A stretch of DNA of 34,098 nucleotides from B73-G16 sp964611295. Its GTDB lineage: Bacteria; Desulfobacterota; B13-G15. The translations under genes were made by a program, and so were the position numbers. Positions 17,824-25,332 of this stretch are shown piece after piece. The notes under the pieces are model-generated. The model saw only the letters and a program-made list of their open reading frames with translations. It was not told the origin of the DNA and ran no database searches. The stretch spans positions 1 through 34,098 of the forward strand of contig CAZSWV010000014.1 of NCBI GenBank assembly GCA_964611295.1. Reading direction: 5' to 3'. Each line of letters opens with the position of its first letter. The first letter of the stretch is position 1.

Positions 17824-17976
17824 GAGAGACCAACTCCGACGCAGGAATCCTAAGGGACTGAACGTTGCAGCCGTGTCGAGCTTACTACAGTTTAAAAAGC
17901 CCCGCAAGGCATGGGCCTTGGTTACCTTTAGCCTGTTGACTTGCCAATGGGTAGGATGAATTGGTACTATGACAAC

Positions 17977-18264
17977 ATGAAGGTAGTAGTGGATGCCAAT
18001 TTCAAGGTTATAGGACGCTTTGAGCCTCCCATAGTCTTTGAATTTCACCAAGAGGAGGTAACTATTGCAGAACTCCTTCGAAGGTTGCAGCAGCTTTTAC
18101 CACACATAAACTTCCTCGAGAAGGACCTGCCAGGGGACGACCTCAGGCAGCTGAAGGTCAACCAGGATCACATGCCCATCACCCTGGATGTCTTGGGATT
18201 TCCTTTAAAAGACGGAGATGAGGTCTTTGTGGGAATTTACCTCGAACCGCTTGGCGGCGGCTGA
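17977..18264 (+). CDS. MoaD/ThiS-like ubiquitin-fold sulfur carrier
   Basis: Small beta-grasp protein of about 95 aa. It begins MKVVVDANF, has a helical TIAELLRRLQQLLP segment and ends in DGDEVFVGIYLEPLGGG. The terminal di-glycine is the site that is adenylated and thiocarboxylated in MoaD, ThiS and related carriers, so this is probably a sulfur donor for molybdopterin, thiamine, tRNA thiolation or a tungsten-cofactor enzyme. No MoaE, ThiG, ThiF/MoeB or TtuA partner is in the window. The start is unsure: the frame is open from a TTG at 17941 and an ATG at 17956, and none has a clear ribosome site. The start used here gives the natural first beta strand. A link with the pterin-dependent formate dehydrogenase upstream is possible but unproven. 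Confidence 0.7.
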   Translation: MKVVVDANFKVIGRFEPPIVFEFHQEEVTIAELLRRLQQLLPHINFLEKDLPGDDLRQLKVNQDHMPITLDVLGFPLKDGDEVFVGIYLEPLGGG

Positions 18265-18330
18265 AACCCTTGCCATCGCACGGCCTTGCGAGAGGAGGTC
18301 AAGGTGTGTTAACTTTTAATAACAAGAAGT

Positions 18331-18406
18331 TCCCCGGTAGCTCAACAGGCAGAGCGGCGGGCTGTTAACCCGTAGGCTGCAGGTTCGAGTCCTGCCCGGG
18401 GAGCCA
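18331..18406 (+). tRNA. tRNA-Asn (anticodon GTT), CCA encoded
   Basis: A complete cloverleaf is visible. The acceptor arm TCCCCGG (18331-18337) pairs with CCGGGGA (18396-18402). The anticodon stem GCGGG/CCCGT closes the loop CTGTTAA with GTT at 18364-18366. The T arm is GCAGG-TTCGAGT-CCTGC. The discriminator is G18403 and CCA is encoded at 18404-18406. TTGCGA (18286) and TTAACT (18309) with a 17-nt spacer may be a weak promoter. Confidence 0.97.
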
Positions 18407-18592
18407 AATCCTTAAGTTTATAAGACCTGCCTCAAAGCGTAAAGCTCCCGTATTTCATGGTAAGTTCTGGAAAGGGAGTCCTTTTGATTTCCTTTACCCA
18501 GGGTCCCTTTTCAATGACTTGTATTGCCATTTTCCCCCGAGGTTCTAACATATAAAAAGGTAACCCAGGACCTTTTGGCGGAGGTGGTAGGG

Positions 18593-19537
18593 ATGGGAAC
18601 TAGGTTTATGGGGTTTATAAGGGCCTTGGTGCCCTTTATGGTCCTATTTGCCCTTCAGGTACACGCGCAGGATGTCCCAGGAAGCAGGGACCATCCTGTT
18701 GTCTCCAGGTATCCTGGATCCCATATCTACCACTATACGGTCAAGGAATTTGAGCGGCTGTATTTGCTTTTAGGACCCGTTAGATCTTCCTCTGACAAGG
18801 AAATCTCGGAGGCAAGGAGGGAAAGATTAGAGGGTAAGGTTACTGTAATCCAATACCAATGCCCTAAAGGGAGAAGCGCCTATGAGGTCTTCAGGAACTA
18901 CGTAGAGGCGTTCCAAAAGGCTAACTTTAGGATAGCTTACAAAGGCGAGGGCAAAGAAATAGCAGGTATACGGAAATTTTTGCACGAATACAATACCTTG
19001 TTCTGGAATATCTTCGCGACAAGGGATGACCCCAATGGTTTCTTTCACCTATCAGCTAAAAGAGACGGTGTGGGGATCTCCCTTACCGTTTTGGATAGCT
19101 ACGACGGTCCAAAGGTGTTCTTAGGGGTTGTGGAAGCAAAGGAAATGGAGTTGGGACTTATCACAGCAGATACTATAAGGCAAAAGCTGAAAGAAGAAGG
19201 ACACGTGGCTATTTACGGGATATACTTTGACTTCGGTAAGGCCGATGTTAAACCCGAATCCGAGCCCACTTTAAGGGAGATAGCGAAGTTCTTGAAGGAC
19301 AACCCCGAGATAAGGGTTTACATAGTAGGCCACACGGACAATATCGGCGGACTTGATTACAATATGGAACTCTCAAGAAGAAGGGCCGAAAATGTGGCCA
19401 AAGAACTTATCGAAAAATACGGAATCCAAAGGGACCGCTTAAAGACTTTTGGTGTAGGACCTCTTGCCCCCATCGCTTCGAACGACACAGAAGAGGGAAG
19501 GGCAAAAAATAGAAGGGTGGAAATCGTAAAAGAATGA
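18593..19537 (+). CDS. OmpA-like peptidoglycan-binding protein with DUF4892-like N-terminal domain
   Basis: Exported envelope protein of 314 aa. A signal peptide covers about residues 1-25 and ends near VHAQ. The N-terminal half starts DVPGSRDHPVVSRYPGSHI and continues with a YQCPKGRSAYEVFRNYVEAF stretch, resembling DUF4892, a domain often found in front of OmpA. The C-terminal ~115 residues are a clear OmpA/MotB peptidoglycan-binding domain: YFDFGKADVKPES, VYIVGHTDNIGG, NMELSRRRAENVAKEL and GRAKNRRVEI. It probably tethers the outer membrane or a complex to the cell wall. The frame is open from 18524, but GGCGGAGGTGG at 18577-18587 fixes the ATG at 18593. It is the first gene of an envelope block, transcribed towards the TPR-PDZ lipoprotein about 590 nt away. 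Confidence 0.88.
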   Translation: MGTRFMGFIRALVPFMVLFALQVHAQDVPGSRDHPVVSRYPGSHIYHYTVKEFERLYLLLGPVRSSSDKEISEARRERLEGKVTVIQYQCPKGRSAYEVFRNYVEAFQKANFRIAYKGEGKEIAGIRKFLHEYNTLFWNIFATRDDPNGFFHLSAKRDGVGISLTVLDSYDGPKVFLGVVEAKEMELGLITADTIRQKLKEEGHVAIYGIYFDFGKADVKPESEPTLREIAKFLKDNPEIRVYIVGHTDNIGGLDYNMELSRRRAENVAKELIEKYGIQRDRLKTFGVGPLAPIASNDTEEGRAKNRRVEIVKE

Positions 19538-20129
19538 AAATACGGCCTTGCTTGCCTTTTTGCCCTGTGTTTTTTAAAAAAGAAAAAGAATTGACACAGT
19601 TTAAGGAAAGCTATAAAATGCCACAAAGAGAAGATCAACATGGATTTAGCATGCGTTTATTTTCACTGATATTCACTCGGCAGTGGTATTTATGACTATG
19701 TTTTAGGTCTTGGCGTTTTTGGGTTTCTTGAGGGGGTGGGATGCTTTTGGTAGCAGTAGAGAGTGGAAGGGGATGGATACGGCTTATGTGAGGGGTTTTC
19801 TCTAATCCGGGGGTCCTTTGTCTGTGAGTGGGTTTACTGTAGGATGTCCTTATGGGTGTAATGGCCTTTTGCCTAGGGATGAGGGGCTTATCTCGATTTA
19901 TGGACCGTGGTGGCCGTCTTTTAGCGAATTTGGGGTTAGGAGGCATGGGGGAAGTTTAAGAGGTGAGTCTGTTCTTGTGCGCGGCTAGGAGAGGGGAAGG
20001 TGCAGGTGCTGGGGGTTTCCTTCCATTTTTAATGGGGTGGAAGATAAATACCCATCCTGAAGTTTTCCCTTTCGGTTAGCCCGCGAGGAACAGGGCTTCT
20101 TTTGGCGAAAAGCCTTTGGAGGGTTGAAG
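19538..20129. other. Long intergenic region with consensus promoter and G+T-rich plus strand
   Basis: No gene longer than about 60 codons is convincing here. After the OmpA gene comes an AT-rich segment, then a near-consensus promoter at 19591-19619. From about 19690 to 20010 the plus strand is unusually rich in G and T, unlike any nearby coding region. One plus-strand frame is open from 19819 to the stop at 19988 but has no recognised motif. A hairpin (GGCTT pairing with AAGCC) lies near 20092-20113, just before the ribosome site of the next gene. The stretch could be a long leader or an RNA gene, or decayed sequence. Confidence 0.4.
19591..19619 (+). promoter_or_regulatory. Near-consensus sigma-70 promoter
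   Basis: TTGACA (19591-19596) and TAAAAT (19614-19619) are 17 nt apart, predicting a start near 19626. CTGTGT (19565-19570) and ACACAG (19594-19599) form an inverted repeat across the -35 region, a possible operator. The next clear gene on this strand starts at 20130, so the transcript would have a leader of about 500 nt or would encode an RNA. Confidence 0.55.
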
Positions 20130-22211
20130 ATGAAAGTGCGTTTGTTTCTTTTTGGCTTTTGGGCTGTTTTTGTCCTTTCTTGTACGCCTGCTACCTTCAC
20201 TGTAGCACCTGGGCCGATTAAAGAGGCTTATAAGCCCGTAGAATGCCCGAGTCTGCCTTTTGCCTTGGATATTCACGTGAAAGAGGAAGAGACGGCTTCG
20301 GATTTCCTTGCAAAGGAAAACGTCATCTATAGCTTTCAAAGCGGCAAATACCTTAAACAGCTTTCTTCGCTTTACCTCAGGCCTTGTCTGGATCGAGGGC
20401 CCGAAAAGGAGGAGGCCCTGCCCTTTGTTTCCCTCAGTACAGGAGACCTTAAGGTGAAAAGGGTCGCCGGTCCGAGCCTTTTATCCAGCGACAGGATCCG
20501 GGTGGAGGTGGATTTAGACGTTCATGTCTTCTATGACTTGGTGGTCCTTTACAGGTTTTCGGTAAGTGGTTCTGGCGAGGCCCCGGTTTCCATTTTAGGC
20601 AGCGAGTCGGCCCGCAAGGCTGCAGAACAGGCCTATGCCGAGGCCATAAGGAAGATACCACCTAAGCTCGCGGAGGTCCTTTCAGACCTTAAGCGGTCAA
20701 AGACCGTAAAGGAGAGGGAGATAGAGGCGAAGCTCAAGTTGGGCCAACCCCCTTCTCAATTGCACGGGGACTTCGTGGCCCTGGCCAACCTGTGTAGGCT
20801 AATTAAGGCTTATCCAGAGGCCCTTTCTGCGGCAAAGAGGGTAATAGAGGCCGATCCGAAAGACTGTGCGGCGTATGAAGCGCTTGCACTTACGTATATG
20901 GACAAAGGAGACTGGAGGGAGGCCGAAAAGAGCTTAAAGAAGGCCCTGGAGATAGATCCCAAAAGGAATGTAGCAACTGTGTTGCTTGGACGCTTGTACC
21001 TTAAGTCTGAGAGGTATGAAGAGGCCGCCCAAGCGTTGTCAAGGGTTGGGAGTTTCAAGGGGCTTCCCAGCCTCCATATGGGGAGATTCAAAGAAGCCGC
21101 TGACTACGACACCCAATTCCTAAATGATTCCATCACCACCGGTATTGGCGTAAGGATAGATAAGTCAGAGGACCATGTCTTCATCACCGAGGTCATGCCC
21201 TCAAGCCCTGCGGAAAAGGCAGGGCTCATGCCAGGCGATGAGATCCTCGGGGTGAATGGACAGTCCGTCCGAGGTTTTGAGCCCACAAAGGTGCTTGAGG
21301 CCTTGAGAGGGGAGGAAGGTAGCGAGGTCTCCCTCCTTGTTAAAAGGAGCGGATGGGATAAGCCGCAGCATATAAAGGTGAAAAGGGAAAGGATCGCGAC
21401 AAGCAGGCTCGTTCCCTGGGTTCTTTCCAGACGTGCCCTGGCCTTCAGGGCCCTTGGCAAGAAGGAAGAGTTTATCAAAGACGCTGAGGCAGCTTATAAA
21501 CTCAACCCTCGCTCCAAGTGGGCCAAGAGCGTTATGGCCATCGCCCTTATGGACATGGGAAGGCCGCTTGAGGCCCTCGGTCTTTTGGAAGATGTGGCAG
21601 AAGACCCCTTCACAGGGCTCCTTAAGGGGATCGCCTACGCAAGGCTTGGGGACATGCGTAAGGCTTCAGAAGTCTACGCGGAGCTCCCAGAAGAGCTACA
21701 TTACACCCAAAGCGCCCTTTTCAGGGGCTATCTTTCCGATCTACAGGCCCACCTTAAGCCCTACAAAGAGGCCTTGTTAAAAGAGGCAAAGGCCCAGGAA
21801 GGAAAAGGCCTATATAAGGATGCCATAAGGGGGTATGCCGAATACCTGAAGTTGGCCGATCAGAAGGAGGCAAAGGAATTGAGGAGCTATATCGCTGATC
21901 TTATGGCCAAGCAGCCCCACCTTTTCGCCCTCCCTGAGGAGGCGAGGAGGGCCGTCATAAGGGCAGAGGCTTATGCCTCAGAGGGCAAGTTGGAGAAGGC
22001 CATAGAGGAGTACAAAGAGGCCCTTAAGCTTTCGCCCTTCTTCCCAGGCCTGTACAAGGCCCTTGCCTATAGCTACGCCCAATTAAAGGACTACCGAAAG
22101 GCCATAAGGAACTTGGAGATCTACCTCGAGCTCTACCCCGATGCCCCCGACGCCCGGGCTGCCAAGGACGAGTTATACAGATGGGAGTTCATGATGCAAA
22201 GGGGCGATTGA
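20130..22211 (+). CDS. TPR-PDZ-TPR lipoprotein, function unknown
   Basis: Large predicted lipoprotein (693 aa). The signal ends in a lipobox (VLSC, Cys18). Residues ~40-200 form a region of unknown fold. TPR repeats follow at about 213-310 (KGDWREAEKSLKKALEIDP is one). A PDZ domain covers about 333-422 (GIGVRI, SSPAEKAGLMPGDEILGVNGQ). A second TPR array reaches the C-terminus (AIEEYKEALKLSP, AIRNLEIYLELYP). The protein probably scaffolds other envelope proteins. GGAGGG 6 nt before the ATG at 20130 sets the start; an in-frame TTG 6 nt earlier is less likely. Its C-terminal ~100 residues are nearly identical to those of the ankyrin-TPR-PDZ protein on the opposite strand, so the two are paralogues. 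No protease or other catalytic motif is visible. Confidence 0.85.
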   Translation: MKVRLFLFGFWAVFVLSCTPATFTVAPGPIKEAYKPVECPSLPFALDIHVKEEETASDFLAKENVIYSFQSGKYLKQLSSLYLRPCLDRGPEKEEALPFVSLSTGDLKVKRVAGPSLLSSDRIRVEVDLDVHVFYDLVVLYRFSVSGSGEAPVSILGSESARKAAEQAYAEAIRKIPPKLAEVLSDLKRSKTVKEREIEAKLKLGQPPSQLHGDFVALANLCRLIKAYPEALSAAKRVIEADPKDCAAYEALALTYMDKGDWREAEKSLKKALEIDPKRNVATVLLGRLYLKSERYEEAAQALSRVGSFKGLPSLHMGRFKEAADYDTQFLNDSITTGIGVRIDKSEDHVFITEVMPSSPAEKAGLMPGDEILGVNGQSVRGFEPTKVLEALRGEEGSEVSLLVKRSGWDKPQHIKVKRERIATSRLVPWVLSRRALAFRALGKKEEFIKDAEAAYKLNPRSKWAKSVMAIALMDMGRPLEALGLLEDVAEDPFTGLLKGIAYARLGDMRKASEVYAELPEELHYTQSALFRGYLSDLQAHLKPYKEALLKEAKAQEGKGLYKDAIRGYAEYLKLADQKEAKELRSYIADLMAKQPHLFALPEEARRAVIRAEAYASEGKLEKAIEEYKEALKLSPFFPGLYKALAYSYAQLKDYRKAIRNLEIYLELYPDAPDARAAKDELYRWEFMMQRGD

Positions 22212-22247
22212 AATAGGACAGCGAGACCCCTGAGGTACGCAGATGAA

Positions 22248-22270
22248 GCCACACGTCTACTTGTTGTGGC
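22248..22270 (+). terminator. Hairpin downstream of the TPR-PDZ lipoprotein gene
   Basis: GCCACA (22248-22253) pairs with TGTGGC (22265-22270) around an 11-nt loop, 37 nt after the stop codon and between two convergent genes. It lacks a T-run, so termination by this hairpin alone is uncertain. Confidence 0.3.
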
Positions 22271-22341
22271 CTCTATAGTCAGGGCTAAATTCCGTAAATC
22301 CCCTAAAGCCTTAAAGATCGCCTAAGGCAAAGGGTACCGAT

Positions 22342-23379
22342 TCAGTCCGTCCACCCCTTCGTTTCCTCTTCGATCCCTTCCTGTAAGAGGCAAGTGTCTG
22401 GCTTGATTTCCGCCGTGAATCCTTCTGAAACTACAAAAGTTTGGTTCTGCCCTGGGTAATAAACTTCGACAGTTCCTTCATAGACGGAGAGCTTTGCCCC
22501 CACCTCAGTTACCTCATAGCTGAACTTGGTCCCGCGCACACCAAGTATCGCCTGGGGTACCAAGCACGGCTTCCCTATGTTCATCCTATACCCACAATAC
22601 CATATCCTCAGCTCCTTAAGAGCCTCCTCTATCTCTTCCTTTTTGCTCCGTAAAAGGTCCTTAATTCGTTCAAGAAAGCCCTCACGAGGTTCTACCTGGA
22701 AGTACACCTTGCCTTTTGAGAGTTCAAGCGTTTCTTCTTCAGGGGTTTTCTTCCTTAAAACCAGCTCGGAATTGGGCCCGAGGGTGAATTCCCCCCTTCC
22801 ATCAAGGATGACCGCCTTTGCCCTCCCATCAGGTCCGGTGATCAAGGAATCGCCTTCCTTTAAAGCCGAAAAGGAAGAACAATTGTTTTCGCTTCTGGTC
22901 TTGGCATTTACAATCTTTACAGTCCCTTTACAGTCTCTGACCAAGCCGATCGCCTCCCTTGACTCCAGCTTTTTGTGCAAATCGTTTAACCTCTCTTCCT
23001 CCACCTTGAGCCTGTCTATTGCCATTTGTAGCTCCAACCTTTGCCTATTTAAGGAATCCAAGGCCTCCCTTGCGCTCCTCAGGGCGCTGAGGGCATGTGG
23101 TTCTGCCATCAGCGCCTCGTTTTTCTCCTTGTCCGTTCCGGTGTTTTTTATCCTTTGGATTTCAGCAAGAAGCGCGTTGGTCTCTTTTAGCCTCTGCTCA
23201 ACCCTCGCTATGTCCCCTTGGAGCTTTTTAAGCCTTTCCTCTTTTTCCATCTTTAGCCTTTGGAGCTCGAAATAAAGGCTCATGTACAAGAGGTCCCCTT
23301 TGGAAGCGCCTTGAGGGCACACCGTTTGCGGGAGCAGGAAAAGACATATGAGCCATACGGCAGTGATGACCCCTTTCAC
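22342..23379 (-). CDS. Exported FecR-domain protein with N-terminal coiled coil
   Basis: Secreted or periplasmic protein of 345 aa. A signal peptide covers about residues 1-25. A charged coiled coil spans about 35-140 (EERLKKLQGDIARVEQRLKE and similar heptads). A FecR-type domain follows, with FTLGPNSELVLRKK, the hallmark AILGVRGTKFSYEV, and LSVYEGTVEVYYPGQ near the C-terminus. FecR domains are best known in sigma-factor signalling, but here there is no anti-sigma or membrane-spanning region and no sigma factor nearby, so a structural or binding role is more likely. The start is a GTG 1 nt after the stop of the upstream ankyrin-TPR-PDZ gene with a GGGAG site overlapping that gene's end, so translation is coupled. 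The frame extends to 23466 only inside the upstream gene. It is the last gene of a three-gene operon. Confidence 0.82.
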   Translation of the reverse strand: MKGVITAVWLICLFLLPQTVCPQGASKGDLLYMSLYFELQRLKMEKEERLKKLQGDIARVEQRLKETNALLAEIQRIKNTGTDKEKNEALMAEPHALSALRSAREALDSLNRQRLELQMAIDRLKVEEERLNDLHKKLESREAIGLVRDCKGTVKIVNAKTRSENNCSSFSALKEGDSLITGPDGRAKAVILDGRGEFTLGPNSELVLRKKTPEEETLELSKGKVYFQVEPREGFLERIKDLLRSKKEEIEEALKELRIWYCGYRMNIGKPCLVPQAILGVRGTKFSYEVTEVGAKLSVYEGTVEVYYPGQNQTFVVSEGFTAEIKPDTCLLQEGIEEETKGWTD

Positions 23380-23380
23380 C

Positions 23381-25330
23381 TTACTCTCCCTTCTCCATGA
23401 GTAACTCCCATCTGTAAATCTCGTCCCTTGCGGCCCTTGAGTCCGGGGCGTCTGGATAAAGCTCAAGGTAGATCTCCATGTACCTTATGGCCTTCTTATA
23501 CAGCTTAAGTTGGGCATAGTTGAGCGCAAGGGCTTTATAAAGGGCGGGGAAAAAGGGCTGGACTCTAAGGGCCTTTTTATACTCTTCGATGGCCCTTTCG
23601 AAATCGCCCTCTGCGGTGTAGGTCTCGGCTCTGATGACCGCTCTTCTGCCTTCTTCAGGCAAGGCAAAGAGGTGCGGCTGTTTCAGCATGAGTTGAGCCA
23701 GGTGCGTCCTTATCTGGCTACCCTCCCTTTCGTCGGCGAACCTGAGGAACTCCTGATATTCCTTAAGGGCTTCTCTATAGAGCTTCTTCGATTCAAGTTC
23801 TTCGGCAAGTCTTAACTTTTCGGCCTTATACGGCCTGAATAAGTCCTGGGAAAAGCTAATGTACTTGGACAAGAAGGCATTTTTACCCGTAAAAAAATCC
23901 TCTGAGATCTGAGCATATGCTTCAGATGCCTTCTCCATATCACCGCTTTTCCCATAAGCTATGGCCTCAAGAAGCCTGTCGAAATCGCCCTTCTTAGCTG
24001 TGGATAAGACCCTTAAAGCCTCTTGCAGATGGCCCTTGTCCATGTTAAGGACGACCATGCTCCTTATTGCCCACCGATTCCTCGGATTTAAAGAATAGGC
24101 CCTTTGTGCATCTTTAAAGAACTGCTCTAGCCGCCCCAACTCCCTATTGGCAAAGGCCCTTAAGGCAAAAGGCAGTGCCGCCTCTTCATCATAGTTTATG
24201 CCTTCCATAAGGATAGACACATCTAAAGGCCCGTTAGTTCCCTTCCTCTCGAGGGTCAAATGGAGGGGCTCTCCTTCTTCCACATGGAAGCTCTGAAAGA
24301 CCCTATCTTGATCCCAGTCTTCTATGGGTTGTCCGTTCACCTTTAGGATCTTATCACCTTTCTTTAGACCTGCCTTTTCCGCAGGAGAAGGGCTTTTGAC
24401 CTCCGTAACGATTACGGAATCACCTACAAGCTGAAAGGTGAAACCTATAGGGCTGTACCGTAAGAGGTTAATGGCCTCAGTAGCCCAAACTGCTGCCTTG
24501 CTGAAGTCTCCTATTGCTAAGTCCACAAGCGATAGGCATATGAGACTCGGAACCGCTTTCCTTGAACTGGCGCCCCGGACCTCTACCTCCTTTAAGAAGT
24601 AAGGCCTTGCTTCTTCAAACCTCTCTTGCTCTGCTAATGCCTTACCTATTTCGAAATTGGCCTCAGGTGCCATTGGATCTATTTCCAATGCCCTCTTTAG
24701 GCTTTGTATTGCCTTGCCGTAGTCTCCCCTAGCTCTATATGCCTTCCCCAAGGCTACGTAAGCCAAGGCGTTCCTCTGGACCTTCAGGGAAACTTCAGCG
24801 TACTTTATGGCTTCATCGAGGTTACCAGTTATGCAATAAGCATTAGCCAATATGGCAGAGGCTTCGGGATTATTCGGCTGTTCATTAACCCATCGGTGCA
24901 ACGTATCAAGTGCCCTGCCCAAATCGGTTCCAGCCTTGGCTAAAAATTCTGCGACGTCCCAATGTTTGTTCAACACGGCTGCGTGAAAGGCAAAGCCCAA
25001 CACCCTCACCCTGGTTCCTTGCGACAGGATCTCCATCCAGCCCTTCATGTTCACATCTGCCCCCTTGGCCACCAGTAACTTGACAGCCCCTAAGTGCCCA
25101 TAAAACGCAGCTTCAATAAGGGGGGTACTTGACTCATAAAATACATTTGGACTTACGCCTTGCTTTATCAGCTCTTGTATCGTATCCACATCTCCAGAAG
25201 CTGCGGCTTTATACATCCTATATGCTTCTGATTTTGCTTCTGACTGAGAGAGGGTTGCGCTTCCTAAAAGGGAGGATATGGACAAAATAAGCGCTATAAG
25301 TTTTCTCCTACCGACGCTATTCATCGGCAT
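23381..25330 (-). CDS. Exported ankyrin-TPR-PDZ-TPR protein, function unknown
   Basis: Predicted periplasmic scaffold protein of 649 aa. A signal peptide covers about residues 1-30 without a lipobox. Ankyrin repeats span about 36-135 (STPLIEAAFYGHLGAVKLLVAKGADVN read in two halves). TPR repeats lie at about 150-290 and a PDZ domain at about 295-378 (SPAEKAGLKKGDKILKVNGQP). A C-terminal TPR array ends the protein. From about residue 545 to the end it matches the lipoprotein encoded at 20130-22211 closely, including KQPHLFALPEE, RRAVIRAE and YLELYPDAPD, so they share an ancestor. The paralogue has a different N-terminus in place of the ankyrins. The ATG at 25330 overlaps a GAGG site; the ATG at 25324 (two codons on) has better spacing. 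It lies 2 nt after the preceding gene's stop. Confidence 0.85.
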   Translation of the reverse strand: MPMNSVGRRKLIALILSISSLLGSATLSQSEAKSEAYRMYKAAASGDVDTIQELIKQGVSPNVFYESSTPLIEAAFYGHLGAVKLLVAKGADVNMKGWMEILSQGTRVRVLGFAFHAAVLNKHWDVAEFLAKAGTDLGRALDTLHRWVNEQPNNPEASAILANAYCITGNLDEAIKYAEVSLKVQRNALAYVALGKAYRARGDYGKAIQSLKRALEIDPMAPEANFEIGKALAEQERFEEARPYFLKEVEVRGASSRKAVPSLICLSLVDLAIGDFSKAAVWATEAINLLRYSPIGFTFQLVGDSVIVTEVKSPSPAEKAGLKKGDKILKVNGQPIEDWDQDRVFQSFHVEEGEPLHLTLERKGTNGPLDVSILMEGINYDEEAALPFALRAFANRELGRLEQFFKDAQRAYSLNPRNRWAIRSMVVLNMDKGHLQEALRVLSTAKKGDFDRLLEAIAYGKSGDMEKASEAYAQISEDFFTGKNAFLSKYISFSQDLFRPYKAEKLRLAEELESKKLYREALKEYQEFLRFADEREGSQIRTHLAQLMLKQPHLFALPEEGRRAVIRAETYTAEGDFERAIEEYKKALRVQPFFPALYKALALNYAQLKLYKKAIRYMEIYLELYPDAPDSRAARDEIYRWELLMEKGE

Positions 25331-25332
25331 CC

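Noticed and set aside
17824..18051. N-terminal extension of the DUF1850-like gene
   Set aside because: The extra 76 residues have no domain, overlap the MoaD-like gene, and would bury the hydrophobic export segment; the ATG at 17823 has a ribosome site.
19635..19946. Minus-strand frame of 103 codons in the gap after the OmpA gene
   Set aside because: The product is Pro/Arg/Lys-rich without hydrophobic core or motif, as expected from reading the complement of a G+T-rich strand.
22526..23275. Long plus-strand open frame of 249 codons
   Set aside because: It is antisense to the FecR/coiled-coil gene, is Ser/Leu-rich as expected for the complement of Lys/Glu-rich coding sequence, and has no domain or ribosome site.
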